DNA of 64,000 nucleotides from positions 5,179,743 through 5,243,742 of the forward strand of contig NC_088778.1 in the NCBI RefSeq assembly GCF_954871325.1. The letters run 5' to 3'. Numbering within the stretch: position 1 is the stretch's first letter; each line of letters begins with the position of its first letter. The stretch is from Gordionus sp. m RMFG-2023 (taxonomy: Eukaryota; Nematomorpha; Gordioida; Chordodea; Parachordodidae). Shown here one piece after another: positions 10,775 through 21,702 of this stretch. A program made the translations under genes and the position numbers. The notes below the pieces were generated by a model that had not been told where the DNA came from, made no database searches, and was given only the letters and a program-made list of their open reading frames with translations.

Positions 10775-11099
10775 AATATATTTAATTAATTTATATTTCG
10801 TTTCTGAGAAGGGTTAATCAAGATTCAGATTTTTAATCAAATTTGATGAAAAAATTCTATTCAATAATTTTTTGGGATTAAAAATCGTGTAAAATTCGAA
10901 ATTAGGCGTTTTCCGCTAACCAACAGAATACCAGATAATTTTTTTTAAAAATCTACATTTTTGTTGATCATCAAAGATTTTGGCGAAAAAAAATCTTCAC
11001 ATGTTTATTGAAGATTTTTTTGTACTCTAATTAAATATGTGGGGCAAAACAAAAACGGACTATTGTGAAATCAATACATTTCCATTAAACGTATTTGGA

Positions 11100-12290
11100 T
11101 TTAAGCATGTCCCCTTGAAAAATTTATCGCATTTGGGCTCTCCCATTGGCGAGGAGTCAGTAAATTCTTTTTTTAGCGATATGGACGATATATTGAAAAT
11201 TTAAAGTATTCTTCCCTGTCCTGGGCTCACAAGGCCTTTTTTTAATTAGTAATTTCTTCAAAATCCCTTGCGCCCTACGATCGAGCCCATTATTTTTAGA
11301 GAGGGTGCATCTAGTAAGATTCGAAACCAGAATAAGAGTAATTCTTAGTGACTGCTTAAATATCAAGTTTTCAGACATTGTTTGGCATCAAGCCACACTT
11401 CCTTCCAAAATGGCGGACTGGGTATAAGACCCCCACTATCGATCTCAATATGTGCGTTCATTGCTAGTCACCTTCAGGCACATAAATTAATTGACCAACA
11501 TCTATCAGTTCATGATCCCTTTTTGAATACAGCTAGAACGGAGTGGGCAAAATCCATCGCAACCACAACAATATTTCCGATCTTTGTAAAACAGAAGTGG
11601 AATCTACCACTTGTGAAAAACTCCGTTGATTATTCTATTCCGAGTCTTTCATCTTTGGCTAGGACCACATACATTGAACTTATCAAGGATCGGGGATATG
11701 AAGTTATATATGTCATTTTGGATCACGAGCTCGGCTATCCTTTATATAACAGGCTCAAAATTCCTTTTACATTACCATACAAATGCAGCAAATGTCATAC
11801 TGCTGATGAAAATATGTCGCTTCATCCTTTACATTGCAATCGTAATCCCGGTCGGCAAACCCGGATGCAATCAAATCATATCTCTTGCACTTATGCCAGC
11901 TGGTTTTTCTACCTCATTGGAGCCTTCTGGTCTCTTTCCCGATGGTAGGCGTCCTGATGGAGTTGCACGAATTCCCTGGTCAGATGGAAAGTTTCGAATA
12001 TGAGATTTTCCTCCCCTTCCAATTTTAACAAGGACTCTCTGAACAGAGCTCAAAATTTTAATATCACCAAATACAGCACTGATTATTCTAATTACATATT
12101 CCTACCAATCATATGCTCCACTTCAACAACATATGGTAATTTGGCTAAAAAAAATTTTAAAGACGTTAGTCGCATCAGGAACAAATTCTGGGAAACCTCG
12201 CGAGGGCTTTACTTAAGACAGAGGATCGCAATAGCTATTCTTAAGGCTAATTATGTTTGTTTTATGAACTCGATCTCTCCCGATGATTAG
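11100..12290 (+). mobile_element. LINE-like retroelement remnant: RT thumb plus PD-D endonuclease region
   Basis: Translated pieces match the C-terminal half of a non-LTR type polyprotein. HLGSPIGEESVNSFFSDMDD (about 11130-11190) is followed by WHQATLPSK and GGLGIRP (about 11380-11425). Next is a Cys/His cluster, CSKCHTADENMSLHPLHC. DGRRPDGVARIPW (about 11940-11980) is the PD-containing endonuclease-like block. The tail is FLPIICSTSTTYGN and QRIAIAILKANY (about 12100-12250). At least three frames are needed, so this is a fossil. The exact LINE clade is not certain. A second, more decayed copy lies at 13150-13650. Confidence 0.7.
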
Positions 12291-13149
12291 AGGAAGGATT
12301 TTGAATAATTGTGCTGGTTTCGTTTTTATTAATTTTGTATTTTACATTATTTTATTATTTATGCTCAATATTGTCTTTTTGTTATTATGATTTTTTTTTT
12401 CTAATTCGTAATCATTTACTAACTATTTATTTTCATTATATTATTACCAGTTGAAAAAAAATAAAATATTGTAATGATATTTATAATTTGATATTTTCTC
12501 TATTATAATGAATGAATCCTTTGGAAATTAAATATTTTATAAAAATTCAATAATATATTTATTAAAATATGCTGAATATATACTTTTTATTATTATTGTT
12601 TTAGAAAATGAATCATAAAAATAGAAATTATGAAAAGAAAACATATAAAATACAAAATGTGAAATATTATCTAAATCTATGAAATTATAATAAAAATATA
12701 AGTGTAGGCTTCCCAAATGAAGTTCCCCTTAAATTTTTATTTAAGTAGCAATAGATAGGCATGGCATTTATTCATAAAAAACTATTTGGATTGGTATATC
12801 TCTAATCGAATGTCTAATATAGGATCTCAAACTGAAACAAAAGGATAATTATTTGTATAAGCAATAAGCTTTTATGGGATTATAAAGTAAACAGGGTTAT
12901 ACAAAAAAATTGTAGGGGTGGGGGAAAGGGGGGTCGGGTGAAGGACTTGTACAAATTATAGTTACATCTCTTTTCATCATTTCACCATATATTATTTTAA
13001 TCTAATATGCCTCTAAAAAAAACCATTTATATACATGGGAATTTTGTTTATAAATTGTTGGTCATTTGGAAAAGTAAGAGGGGTTATCTGGTTTATTTTT
13101 AAATATTCAAAAAATAGAGGCCTAAAATGTTTAGCTTTTTGATATACTA
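12291..13149. other. AT-rich spacer between the two RT remnants
   Basis: No gene seen. It includes a G-rich patch (GGGGTGGGGGAAAGGGGGG near 12915) in otherwise AT-rich DNA. Confidence 0.4.
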
Positions 13150-13650
13150 GTAAGAACTCTTTGTAACAGGCTCAACATTCCATTCTCATTTTATATAGAT
13201 GTAGCAAATGTCATATCGATGATGAGAATATGGCGCTGCATCCCTTACACTGTAATCGCAATCTCAGTAGATAAATCCGGCACTCGAAATGCAATCAACT
13301 CATATATTTCGTATTGAAATCAGCTGGCTTTCCCACGAATCCATTTATCTCTTTCACGATAGACATCCAGATGGTATAACACGAATTCCATAGTTACATA
13401 GCAAATTTTTAATATGGGATTTTTCTTGCTAGGGAACAAACTCCTCGTCCAACATCAACGAAATTATGAATAGGGCGCATATTTAAATTAGTAAATACAG
13501 GGCTGAATCATCAAATAACATCTTTGACGTTGATTTGCTTTACTTTAACCACATATGGGGATTCGGTCTAAAAATTTCTTTAAAGATGTCGGCCGTCAAA
13601 TCCGGAAATATTCCGGGAATTTTCGTGAAGACTTTTACAACAGGCAAGGA
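13150..13650 (+). mobile_element. Second LINE-like RT/endonuclease remnant
   Basis: The DNA aligns with about 11740-12220 of the first remnant. Shared parts are AACAGGCTCAACATTCC, the Cys/His cluster region, GACATCCAGATGG in place of the DGRRPDG-encoding block, and TTTAAAGATGTCGGCCG near 13585. It is more degraded than the first copy and has no useful open frame. Confidence 0.6.
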
Positions 13651-14238
13651 ATATAATTAATTATCTCTCATAAAAAAAAAAATCTTCTATCTTCTTTTAT
13701 ATCTTTCCATTTTTTTTTTCAGAATTTCCTCTCAACAATATTATTTTTATTTTTTTTTAGAAATTTGGATTTAAATTTTGTAATTTTGTAATTTTTTAAT
13801 AATTTAATATATTATAAAGTGTTGTATACAAATATATAAAAAAAAATCTATTTTGCATTTTTTTTTAAATTAAAAAAATAAATAAAGGTTAAAAAAAATA
13901 AATTATTATTTTGAATACATAAAAATTTATCATTTTATTAAATTGAGTAAATAAAGTATTAGTTTTTTTAAAAAAATATTATTATTAAACGCTATCTAGC
14001 GGATGTTAAAAACCAAATATTTATAATTTAATTATAAGCTAATGAAATTAATAAACTTTTTTAAAAAAAAATTTTTTTTAATATTCCAAAATAAATAAAA
14101 TTCTCAACTATGTTGATCAAAAAATACATGTTTGTTGTTATATAAATTACACCCTTCACATGTATATTTAGGCATATAAAACCTTCTCTTTGATACAAAT
14201 TGCTATCTATATCACTTAGTTCTTTTGAACAGTATAAA
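13651..14238. other. AT-rich spacer upstream of the second U1 gene
   Basis: A and T runs only. One short motif, ACGCTATCTAGCGGATG (13989), resembles the GACGCCATCTAGCGAG motif of the duplicated segment. No snRNA promoter element could be recognised by comparison with the first U1 gene. Confidence 0.4.
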
Positions 14239-14404
14239 TTACTTACCTAGTGCGAGGGTAACCGTGATCAAGAAGACGGTTCCCTTAGTTGGAGACTTCG
14301 TCATTGCACTTCTAGGCGGAGTTGAAGGCTACGATTTACTCCAAATGTGGGTAATTCGAGCATATAATTTCTGATAGTTGGGATTTGCGTACGCGCAAAT
14401 CCCT
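14239..14404 (+). ncRNA. U1 spliceosomal snRNA, canonical-type copy
   Basis: The 5' arm is ATTACTTACCTAG, with the canonical ACTTACC donor-pairing core. Stem-loop I has the loop GATCAAGAAG closed by AACCGT/ACGGTT. Stem-loop II has ATTGCACTTCT. Stem-loop III has TTTACTCCAAATGTGGGTAA. The Sm-like site is AATTTCTGA. The 3' stem is GGGATTTGCG/CGCAAATCCC with a TACG loop ending at 14403. Compared with the first copy, stems I, III and IV differ in sequence but stay paired, so both copies look maintained. Same strand as the first copy, 3.6 kb away. Confidence 0.9.
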
Positions 14405-15722
14405 TTACCAAATAAGTAATTTAGATTTTTAATATCTTCATCCACCATTCCCCTAGGACTCAATTCCTTCAAATTTATTTAAGATTCAAGTCATTTTTTT
14501 ACGTGATAAAGCTCATGTAGGTACAATAGAGCTACGCTAGATATTTCTCATTGCCATCTAGAATTTATACAGAATTTAGGGGAGTGGGCAAGTTATATGT
14601 ACTTGTACGCATATTAGTCCAAGAACTATTGTTTAAGTTTTTTTCTCTTCTTAGATTTGTGATTTCATCGTGAAAGTATTAAAAAAGAAAATCTTTGAAG
14701 AGCATTTTAAACTCTGTTTAAATTATATGATTTGTCGGAAAATTATATAAGGAAATATTTATCATTCGTTTATTTCTCGTATTTTTTAAATTTCTCTTTT
14801 TGATACAATTTACTATAAATAAACAGCTAAAAAGCAATTTTAGTTGAGAAAAATATATAAAAAATCTTGGAAAACAAGTTTAGATCTGGGCCGGGTATAA
14901 AGAAAATTTCTTAATCATTTATTAATAACTTTGTATCATCAAACGTTTAACTTTAAACCGGAGAATTTTTTATAATGTGGAAATCTCTCGAAAAAAAAAT
15001 TAATTAGATAATAAAAGCATTTTTATTTTTATATATAAGTGGGCCGCGAAAATCCCCTTGACCTGATGGGACACGGTGGGTCGTGCCGTAAGTGTGAGTG
15101 ATCTTTGAATATACGTGATTGGTTCTGAAAAGTTTTCCCTAAAAATCACTTGGTATGATTGGACGTGAATTGAATCGCTGGATAACATAATTTTTAAAAC
15201 TATTTTTGAGTAGACCTTTTAATTTTTAAAAAAGTAATATATTCGAAAATGAAACTAAATCTTTCCTTGTGCGTCATATAAACTAAGAACATAATATCCT
15301 CCAAGAAACTATTTTAGAAAATTATATCTAAAACTTTCTTCTTTTTATTGTAAAAATTTCACAAACTTTTCCAAACATAACTTAAAAATAATTCAAATAT
15401 TTCTGAAAATACCTTTTAGGAAAAATATAGCTTATGAATAAGATGTGGTCAAGATGATAATATTTTATGTTTTGCAAATCAAGAATAATTAATTTTTGAA
15501 GATTTTTAAGAAAGGAATTCATAGATGTACAATATTTTCGAAAATTTTCTTTAAAACAAAATTTTTGCCATTTTAATTCGATATTGGAGAGGGGAGGCAA
15601 CTTATAATGTCCTATTAAAGGAAATGTAATATTGTTGAGCATAAAATTAGGAGATATAGGATTCAACCCGTCTAATGCTTTGAATATATTATAGTTTTTT
15701 TTACAAAATTGTTTGTCTAATT
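14405..15722. other. Intergenic, no recognised gene
   Basis: Mostly AT-rich. A GC-richer island at about 15040-15175 (GTGGGCCGCGAAAATCCCC and following) has a 62-codon minus-strand frame that resembles no family I know. I do not call it a gene. Confidence 0.4.
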
Positions 15723-15730
15723 ACGACAAC

Positions 15731-17882
15731 CAGTGGCCCCTACACTTTCTGAGCGAATGAAGCAAAATACCCCCTTGAAAAGGTAATAATTACATTCCCC
15801 ATTTTGGCCATCTTATAAATATTTCTAAACTTCAACATTTCTTCGAAAATTTGACTTAAATTTAAATTGTAAAATTCACAGATATCCTAGATATCTTTTT
15901 AAAAATTGATTTTTCTGCCATTCCCTTTGGCGTTAAAAATGATGTTTGATGTAAAAATTTCATCGACTCATCATTAAATCTTTCGTTAAACTGCAAACAC
16001 ACCTATTTTAAAGCTAAAAAATTTTCTATATTTAATGATAAAAGTATATATACCTCTCCTTTTTGGATTGTAATGTTTGAGTCTAGAACTTTCAAAATCA
16101 AAAGGTAGATTTTTCTCCTTCATAAAATCTTGTGCCTTTGAAAAAACATCCAAAACTTCAGTGTTATTATCTATTAGATTAAAAATTAATTAAGACAATA
16201 ATTTATATTATACTTATCAAATTAATCAAGCAATCTTTTGCCAATTGAACTTGATTTATTGCAAACCCTATATTCTTAGAATTGGTTTGCAATTTTGTGC
16301 AAGCCAAACTTGTTATCAACAATATTTTATCCAAAACACAAAGTGATGAGATAAAATCAAATTTTTCTATTCTAAAGACTATAGCACTAGCCATAGTGGA
16401 AGTGGCAGGATCTTCAGAATCCTTTAAATTTGTTAAAGCTGCCCTCAAGGCATCATAAAGTAGAATAGCTTTATATGACGATAGCCAGCTTCTAAATAAA
16501 AAAGCATTATAAATCTAAATAAATAAGAGACTATTACCGAGTGGTATTCTTGATGCCTAGAAATCGTTAGATCATTACACTGACACTCTTTGAGTACCTC
16601 ATATCTTTTTACACCATTAAAATAGATATAAATCTCATCTAGTATTCCTAGAACATTTCGAAGTTCAATTGATTGTCATAATTGAACATTGATTAAATTT
16701 AATCGATGACAATAACACCAAATAAAAGCTGCCTTTGGAGCCTCTGCTCTAATCAAGGCATGCACACCATTGATTTTTCCACTCATGTTTGAGGCGCCAT
16801 CATAACTTTGCTTTGCCTAACTAGAAATTCAAGGGGTAAATTTATCGAGCCAAGTTTGGATATTATATTACGCTTAATATCGAGACCTGTGGTACAATAT
16901 ATGTCAATCAGTCTTTCAACAGGCTTCGGCGTCTCACTATTTTCAACATAATTTACTATCAAAGCTATTAAAGCACCTGTTAAATGTAATCTCATTTTGA
17001 ATTTTTTTTTATAACCATATTTTTCATGGTTTCAATGAGAATATTTATGTTAATATATGATCATAGATTTGAATATAATTTCGTTTTTAATCCCTTTTTC
17101 TTTCTTCATTTTGTTGTATATACATTTTTAGTACAGGTTCAGAATCTGCAATAAGCTTAATAAGGGCCATCATATTGCCTTCTTGTTGTCTATTGCCCCC
17201 ATAAGGCTTGGTTACTAGATATTAAATAATCTGAACATCTTATTATAATTCTTATGATAGAACGGTTATTATCTTCACATTCCTTATGGGGTGTTATAAA
17301 TTTTAATATCGAATTTTTATTGTGAGAAAGTCTTCCATAATCGGCCATCATATATGCCTGTGAAGATTCATGCAGAATGATATCACGATTAATATTCTGC
17401 CATTTATCTAGACCTTCACATGTCCATTTTGAATTTGTGTGTAGACCTCCAAATAAGAGACATGTTAAGCAAAAAACTTTATTCATTTTAATACTATAAG
17501 TAATCCAATTTCTAATCATCTCTTATATTATGCGATTTGCAATTTTTAATTAGGCATTTGTATTTTTTTTGGTTAATATTTTTAGGCATATTTTTAAATT
17601 GGAAATAATTTGTGACAAGAAATCTTGAATAACAACCTAATTTACTAAACATCGACCAAAGTTTCCGTCAATATATTAAATTAAATATTAAGTTGGGGGG
17701 GGGGGGTCTTATTATTACATTTATAAACCAGAAATCTCTTGATCATGATGGATGTAACTAAACAGTAAAAGAATTAAATAATAAAGAAAATTAAAAAAAA
17801 AAAATTTTTTAAAAAGGTTCCCTCATTCAAATTTACTGAAGCAGTTGCTTCGGACCAACCTCCCTTGTTGTAGGGGCCACTG
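15731..17882 (-). mobile_element. hAT transposon (ZMYM/TTF-finger type), minus-oriented, broken
   Basis: The element is bounded by CAGTGGCCCCTACA and its inverse TGTAGGGGCCACTG, with a perfect 8-bp target duplication ACGACAAC (15723-15730 and 17883-17890). Reading on the minus strand, a TTF-type zinc finger comes first (CLTCLLFGGLHTNSKWTCEG and KWQNINRDI, about 17480-17370). The hAT core follows (NSETPKPVERLIDIYC and the start of EFLVRQS, about 16950-16800), then ALTNLKDSEDPATSTMASAI (about 16440-16380) and LACTKLQTNSKN. The hAT C-terminal dimerisation domain is missing and frames are interrupted. A run of 13 G lies near the inner side of the right end. Confidence 0.9.
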
Positions 17883-18017
17883 ACGACAACATATCAATAA
17901 TAGTGTATATCAATTTTATAATCGATGGAATTATGGATATCAATCAAATATCGTTTTTTTAAAGATTATTTGAACATAATAGCTATATTAAATGGATATG
18001 AAAATGTAGCAACATAG

Positions 18018-20499
18018 CAGACGCGCTATCTTTTTTGGTAGCTATAGCTAATAGCCGCTACCTTTTTTAAAATTATTTAATTTTTTAGCGCGCTACTTTT
18101 TTTAAAAAAAAATATAATGAATGTAAGTATAAACATGAAAATTTAAATATAATATCATAATTAATTATAATTTTTATAATTTATTACTTAATTTTGAAAT
18201 TTAAATATATTTTCAATTTTTAATTTATATTTTCAATCTGTGTTTATAATCTAAAATGGCATCGATCATGGATATCTTAATCCTTGAAAGTGATTCGGAC
18301 ACGGAAGATTCAATGGAAGAAAATGTACTTAATAGCTCTAATAACGATTTCCCATTCCCTAGATTTGAAAAATTTTTTAAAATAAATATTAAAACAAAAT
18401 CTGGATTCAAATTTCTGTGCTTAAAATGTAAAAAAAATATATCATCAAATCAATCGAGTAGCTATAACCTGAAGAAACACCTAAAGGTAAATTGTTATTT
18501 TTACATTATAATATTATTTATTTTATAGACTGTTCACGCCAATTGCTATAACTATAAGGAAATAGAGAAACATATAAAAAAATTTGGTATAGGAGAATCT
18601 TCATTCAAAAAGACAAATACTATCCAAACCAAATTAACTGATAATAAACATGCCAATATTTCACAAAAATTGGCTGATAAAGTAATTGTTAATTTTATTA
18701 TTGACACAGTTCAGCCATTGTCCTTGGTTGATAATCCAACATTTACTATGATGATTAAAACTTTATCCCCTGGCACAACAGTTTTATGTCGCCAGACACT
18801 TATGAATAAAATAGCCGAAAACTTCAAAGTGATGAAAGATGCTCTAATAGTAGAGTTATCAGATATATCTTATGTATGTACCACGGCAGATAGTTGGACA
18901 CATAACAGAAGGTAAAAACTTATTTATATTTATAAATTGATCTTATTAAATATTTTTAGAGCTGGGAATCACAGGCCATTGGTTAGACCCTAGGACTTTA
19001 AAAAGAAGATCTGTAGCTTAAGCCCTTAAAAGGATTATAGGATGCCAGACATATGACGTACTTGCAAATAAAATTATTGACATCCACAAGTCTTTTATGA
19101 TTTATAATAAAGTTTGCAAGATAATTACTGATAATGGGTCTAACTACCTGAAGACATTTAGTAGGTTATATCACAAATTTATTTATAATATTTATTTTAA
19201 ATTATGATTTTTTGGGCAGTGTATTAAACAAAATGGAATGGTTATTATTTAATCTATAAAATATTTAGTATTTTAATATTTCACATTATTTATAGAATTT
19301 TTATTAACTAAATACACACATATTTTAGTAATATTATGATTATCATAATTTATATCAAATTATAAATAAAATTAGTGAAATTAACTAATAAAATATAAAA
19401 CAGAGATGGATTATTTCATTAATTTTTATTGTACAGTGTCATTGAGCTAATCTAACATTTAATAGGATATGGTTATTGAATATTTCATGGATGATTAGAT
19501 TTTTACTATATTTATTTCTTATTGATTAATTGCCATCAATTTATATACAGTACAGGAAATTCATTCAATGTATTCATTTGATAAAATATTTTTCCTTAGT
19601 TACATTATAATTCCTGAGGTTCTAAATTTAGAATACTAAGAAATGATAATTCCACACCATTTTTGATAAATATTACTAGACATTTCTATTAAAACTGGAT
19701 GAATAATTTAATTTGTCCTATTTAATATGAATATAGAATATTTGGTGAGGAAAATGCTGAAGATGAGTTACAGAATGATAGTCAACATGTATTGGAAGAG
19801 GAGGAAATAGGTGTTGATGGCAATGATATTAATGAGATCTTAGAAGGTTTAAATTATTTTATCATACATGTTAATCTAATCAATATTCTATAGGATCTTC
19901 AACTAACTCTACAATGTTACCCAGCCATCAGAGATGCTCCTGTCATAATTTAAATTTGATAGCAACAGTAGATGCTGAAGGAGCTTTAAATGATGAAGAT
20001 TTTAAAAGGGTGTCAAGATCGACATTTTATAAATGCCAAACTTTATGGAATAAGCAGAACAAATCTCCTAAAAGTTCTGACATGTTTAAAAAAAAAATAG
20101 GGAGGTATTTATTAACACCTAATCGTACAAGATGGAATTCTGTATACCAAGCAATAAAACTAATCGCTTTTTTTCTGGAGGAAAGAAGATTAGAGATTAA
20201 TTATCTCTGTGATCTTGTTGAAATTAAATATATTAACGATGAAGAGCATACTTTTATAAAAGGGTATACAGAAGTAATTCTAATTAATAATAATTCATTC
20301 CCATTTCAAATATTTATTTATATTGCTTATTTTTTTATAATCTAAACTAACTATATTTTTATATATTATTTATTATACATTTACATTATAAGCAAAAAAA
20401 ATTTTTTTTTATAAAAAGTAGCTAAAAGCGGGCTACTTTTTTTGACAAATAGCTTTAGCGGTAGCGCGCTACTTTTAAAAATAGCGTTTAACAACTCTG
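18018..20499 (+). mobile_element. BED-finger hAT transposon, truncated transposase
   Basis: A perfect 8-bp target duplication CAACATAG (18010-18017, 20500-20507) flanks imperfect inverted ends (CAGACGCGCTATC... and ...AACAACTCTG). Inside, subterminal GTAGC/GCTAC motifs recur. The first coding exon starts at 18256 with an acidic stretch and a BED-type finger, CLKCKK...YNLKKHLK, that continues as TVHANCY after a ~43-bp intron (about 18486-18529). The next block has QKLADKVIVNFIIDTVQPLSLVDN and TTADSWTHNRR, the hAT RNase H-like core start. SHQRCSCHNLNLIATVDAE and a TRWNSVY motif follow (about 19914-20150). The dimerisation C-terminus is absent. Confidence 0.9.
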
Positions 20500-20507
20500 C
20501 AACATAG

Positions 20508-21697
20508 TCATATACTTTGAAAAATCTTTACTATAGTCCAATAATTTTTTTAAAACTTTTTTAGCCCGTTTTGGTGATTCACAATAGAAAAGAAAACTTA
20601 ATCATTAAAAGTTCATAATATGCTTTAAAAAAGTAGAAAAATTTTGAAAGATAGCTACATATTTATTTACTAGACAAGAGGTTTAAGGCCATAAGAAAAG
20701 ACCTTGGAAAAGGGCTTGAACTCTTTTCCTCCCATCATTAATAAAAACTGTGAATTTTTTGATATAGATTTTTCGTAGAAAATAATAAGTATATTTTATA
20801 TTTCTATCATTAGTAAATTTTCATTTTTTGGCCCAAGTAGCCTAAAAAAAATTTGGTAGTGACCAAACTGGTTATTTTACCTTTTTATAAAGGATTTTCC
20901 AATATTTTAAATTAATTTTAAAACAAATATTAGATATTCAGTTCTGAATTTTAAAAATGCAAATTTTAGGTTGGATTTAATAACTAATTTTTTTTAAAAA
21001 TTTGTAAATAATAAAACTTTATTTAATACTTGATATACAACTCGTTTAAACAAATAATTATAAAGGTATAGTTATGTAAGTCCCAAATGTGTAATTGATT
21101 CAGTGAATTGCAATATTCAAATGCATGAAGCTCAAAACACAAAAATTAACAATTATTTAAAAATTGAAGTGTTAGTTGTTTTATAATATAAACAAAAATA
21201 TATCATTTTGGCAAATATCTGCGTATAACATTAAATTCAAAAATTATTTACCTTATTGAAGTAAGCTCGAACATAGTTAGCTTTCGATATTATATTTAAA
21301 TTAGAAAACAGGCTAGAAGCCTATCCAACGCAATGCTAAATAATCTAAATAGTGTTTAAATTTTTATAATTAACTCCTAGTCAATATTAACAGAATTTTG
21401 TTAACTCTATATATCTCATAATGATAATCAATATTTACACAGTAGGGTGGGAGGAAGGGGGGGGGCAAATATTTTTTTTGAAATAGGAAACAAATATTGG
21501 ATATTGTTTATTTTAAGAAAATGCTATTAATTATAGTCAATTTATATAATACAATATACATAGAATATTTTTTTGTAAAAAGAATTATTTTGATTTATAA
21601 TTGAGAACTGCGTTTTAAAAAGTAATATTTTTTTATTAAAAATTATATCAATAATAAGAAAATAAAATAGAAGAATATATAATAAAATAATCTATTA
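20508..21697. other. AT-rich spacer
   Basis: No gene or complete repeat recognised. A G-run (GGGGGGGGGCAAAT near 21460) is present. Confidence 0.4.
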
Positions 21698-21702
21698 TAA
21701 TG

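Noticed and set aside
15000-15188. 62-codon minus-strand frame in a GC-richer island
   Set aside because: No family match, no splice or poly(A) context. Kept only as a note.
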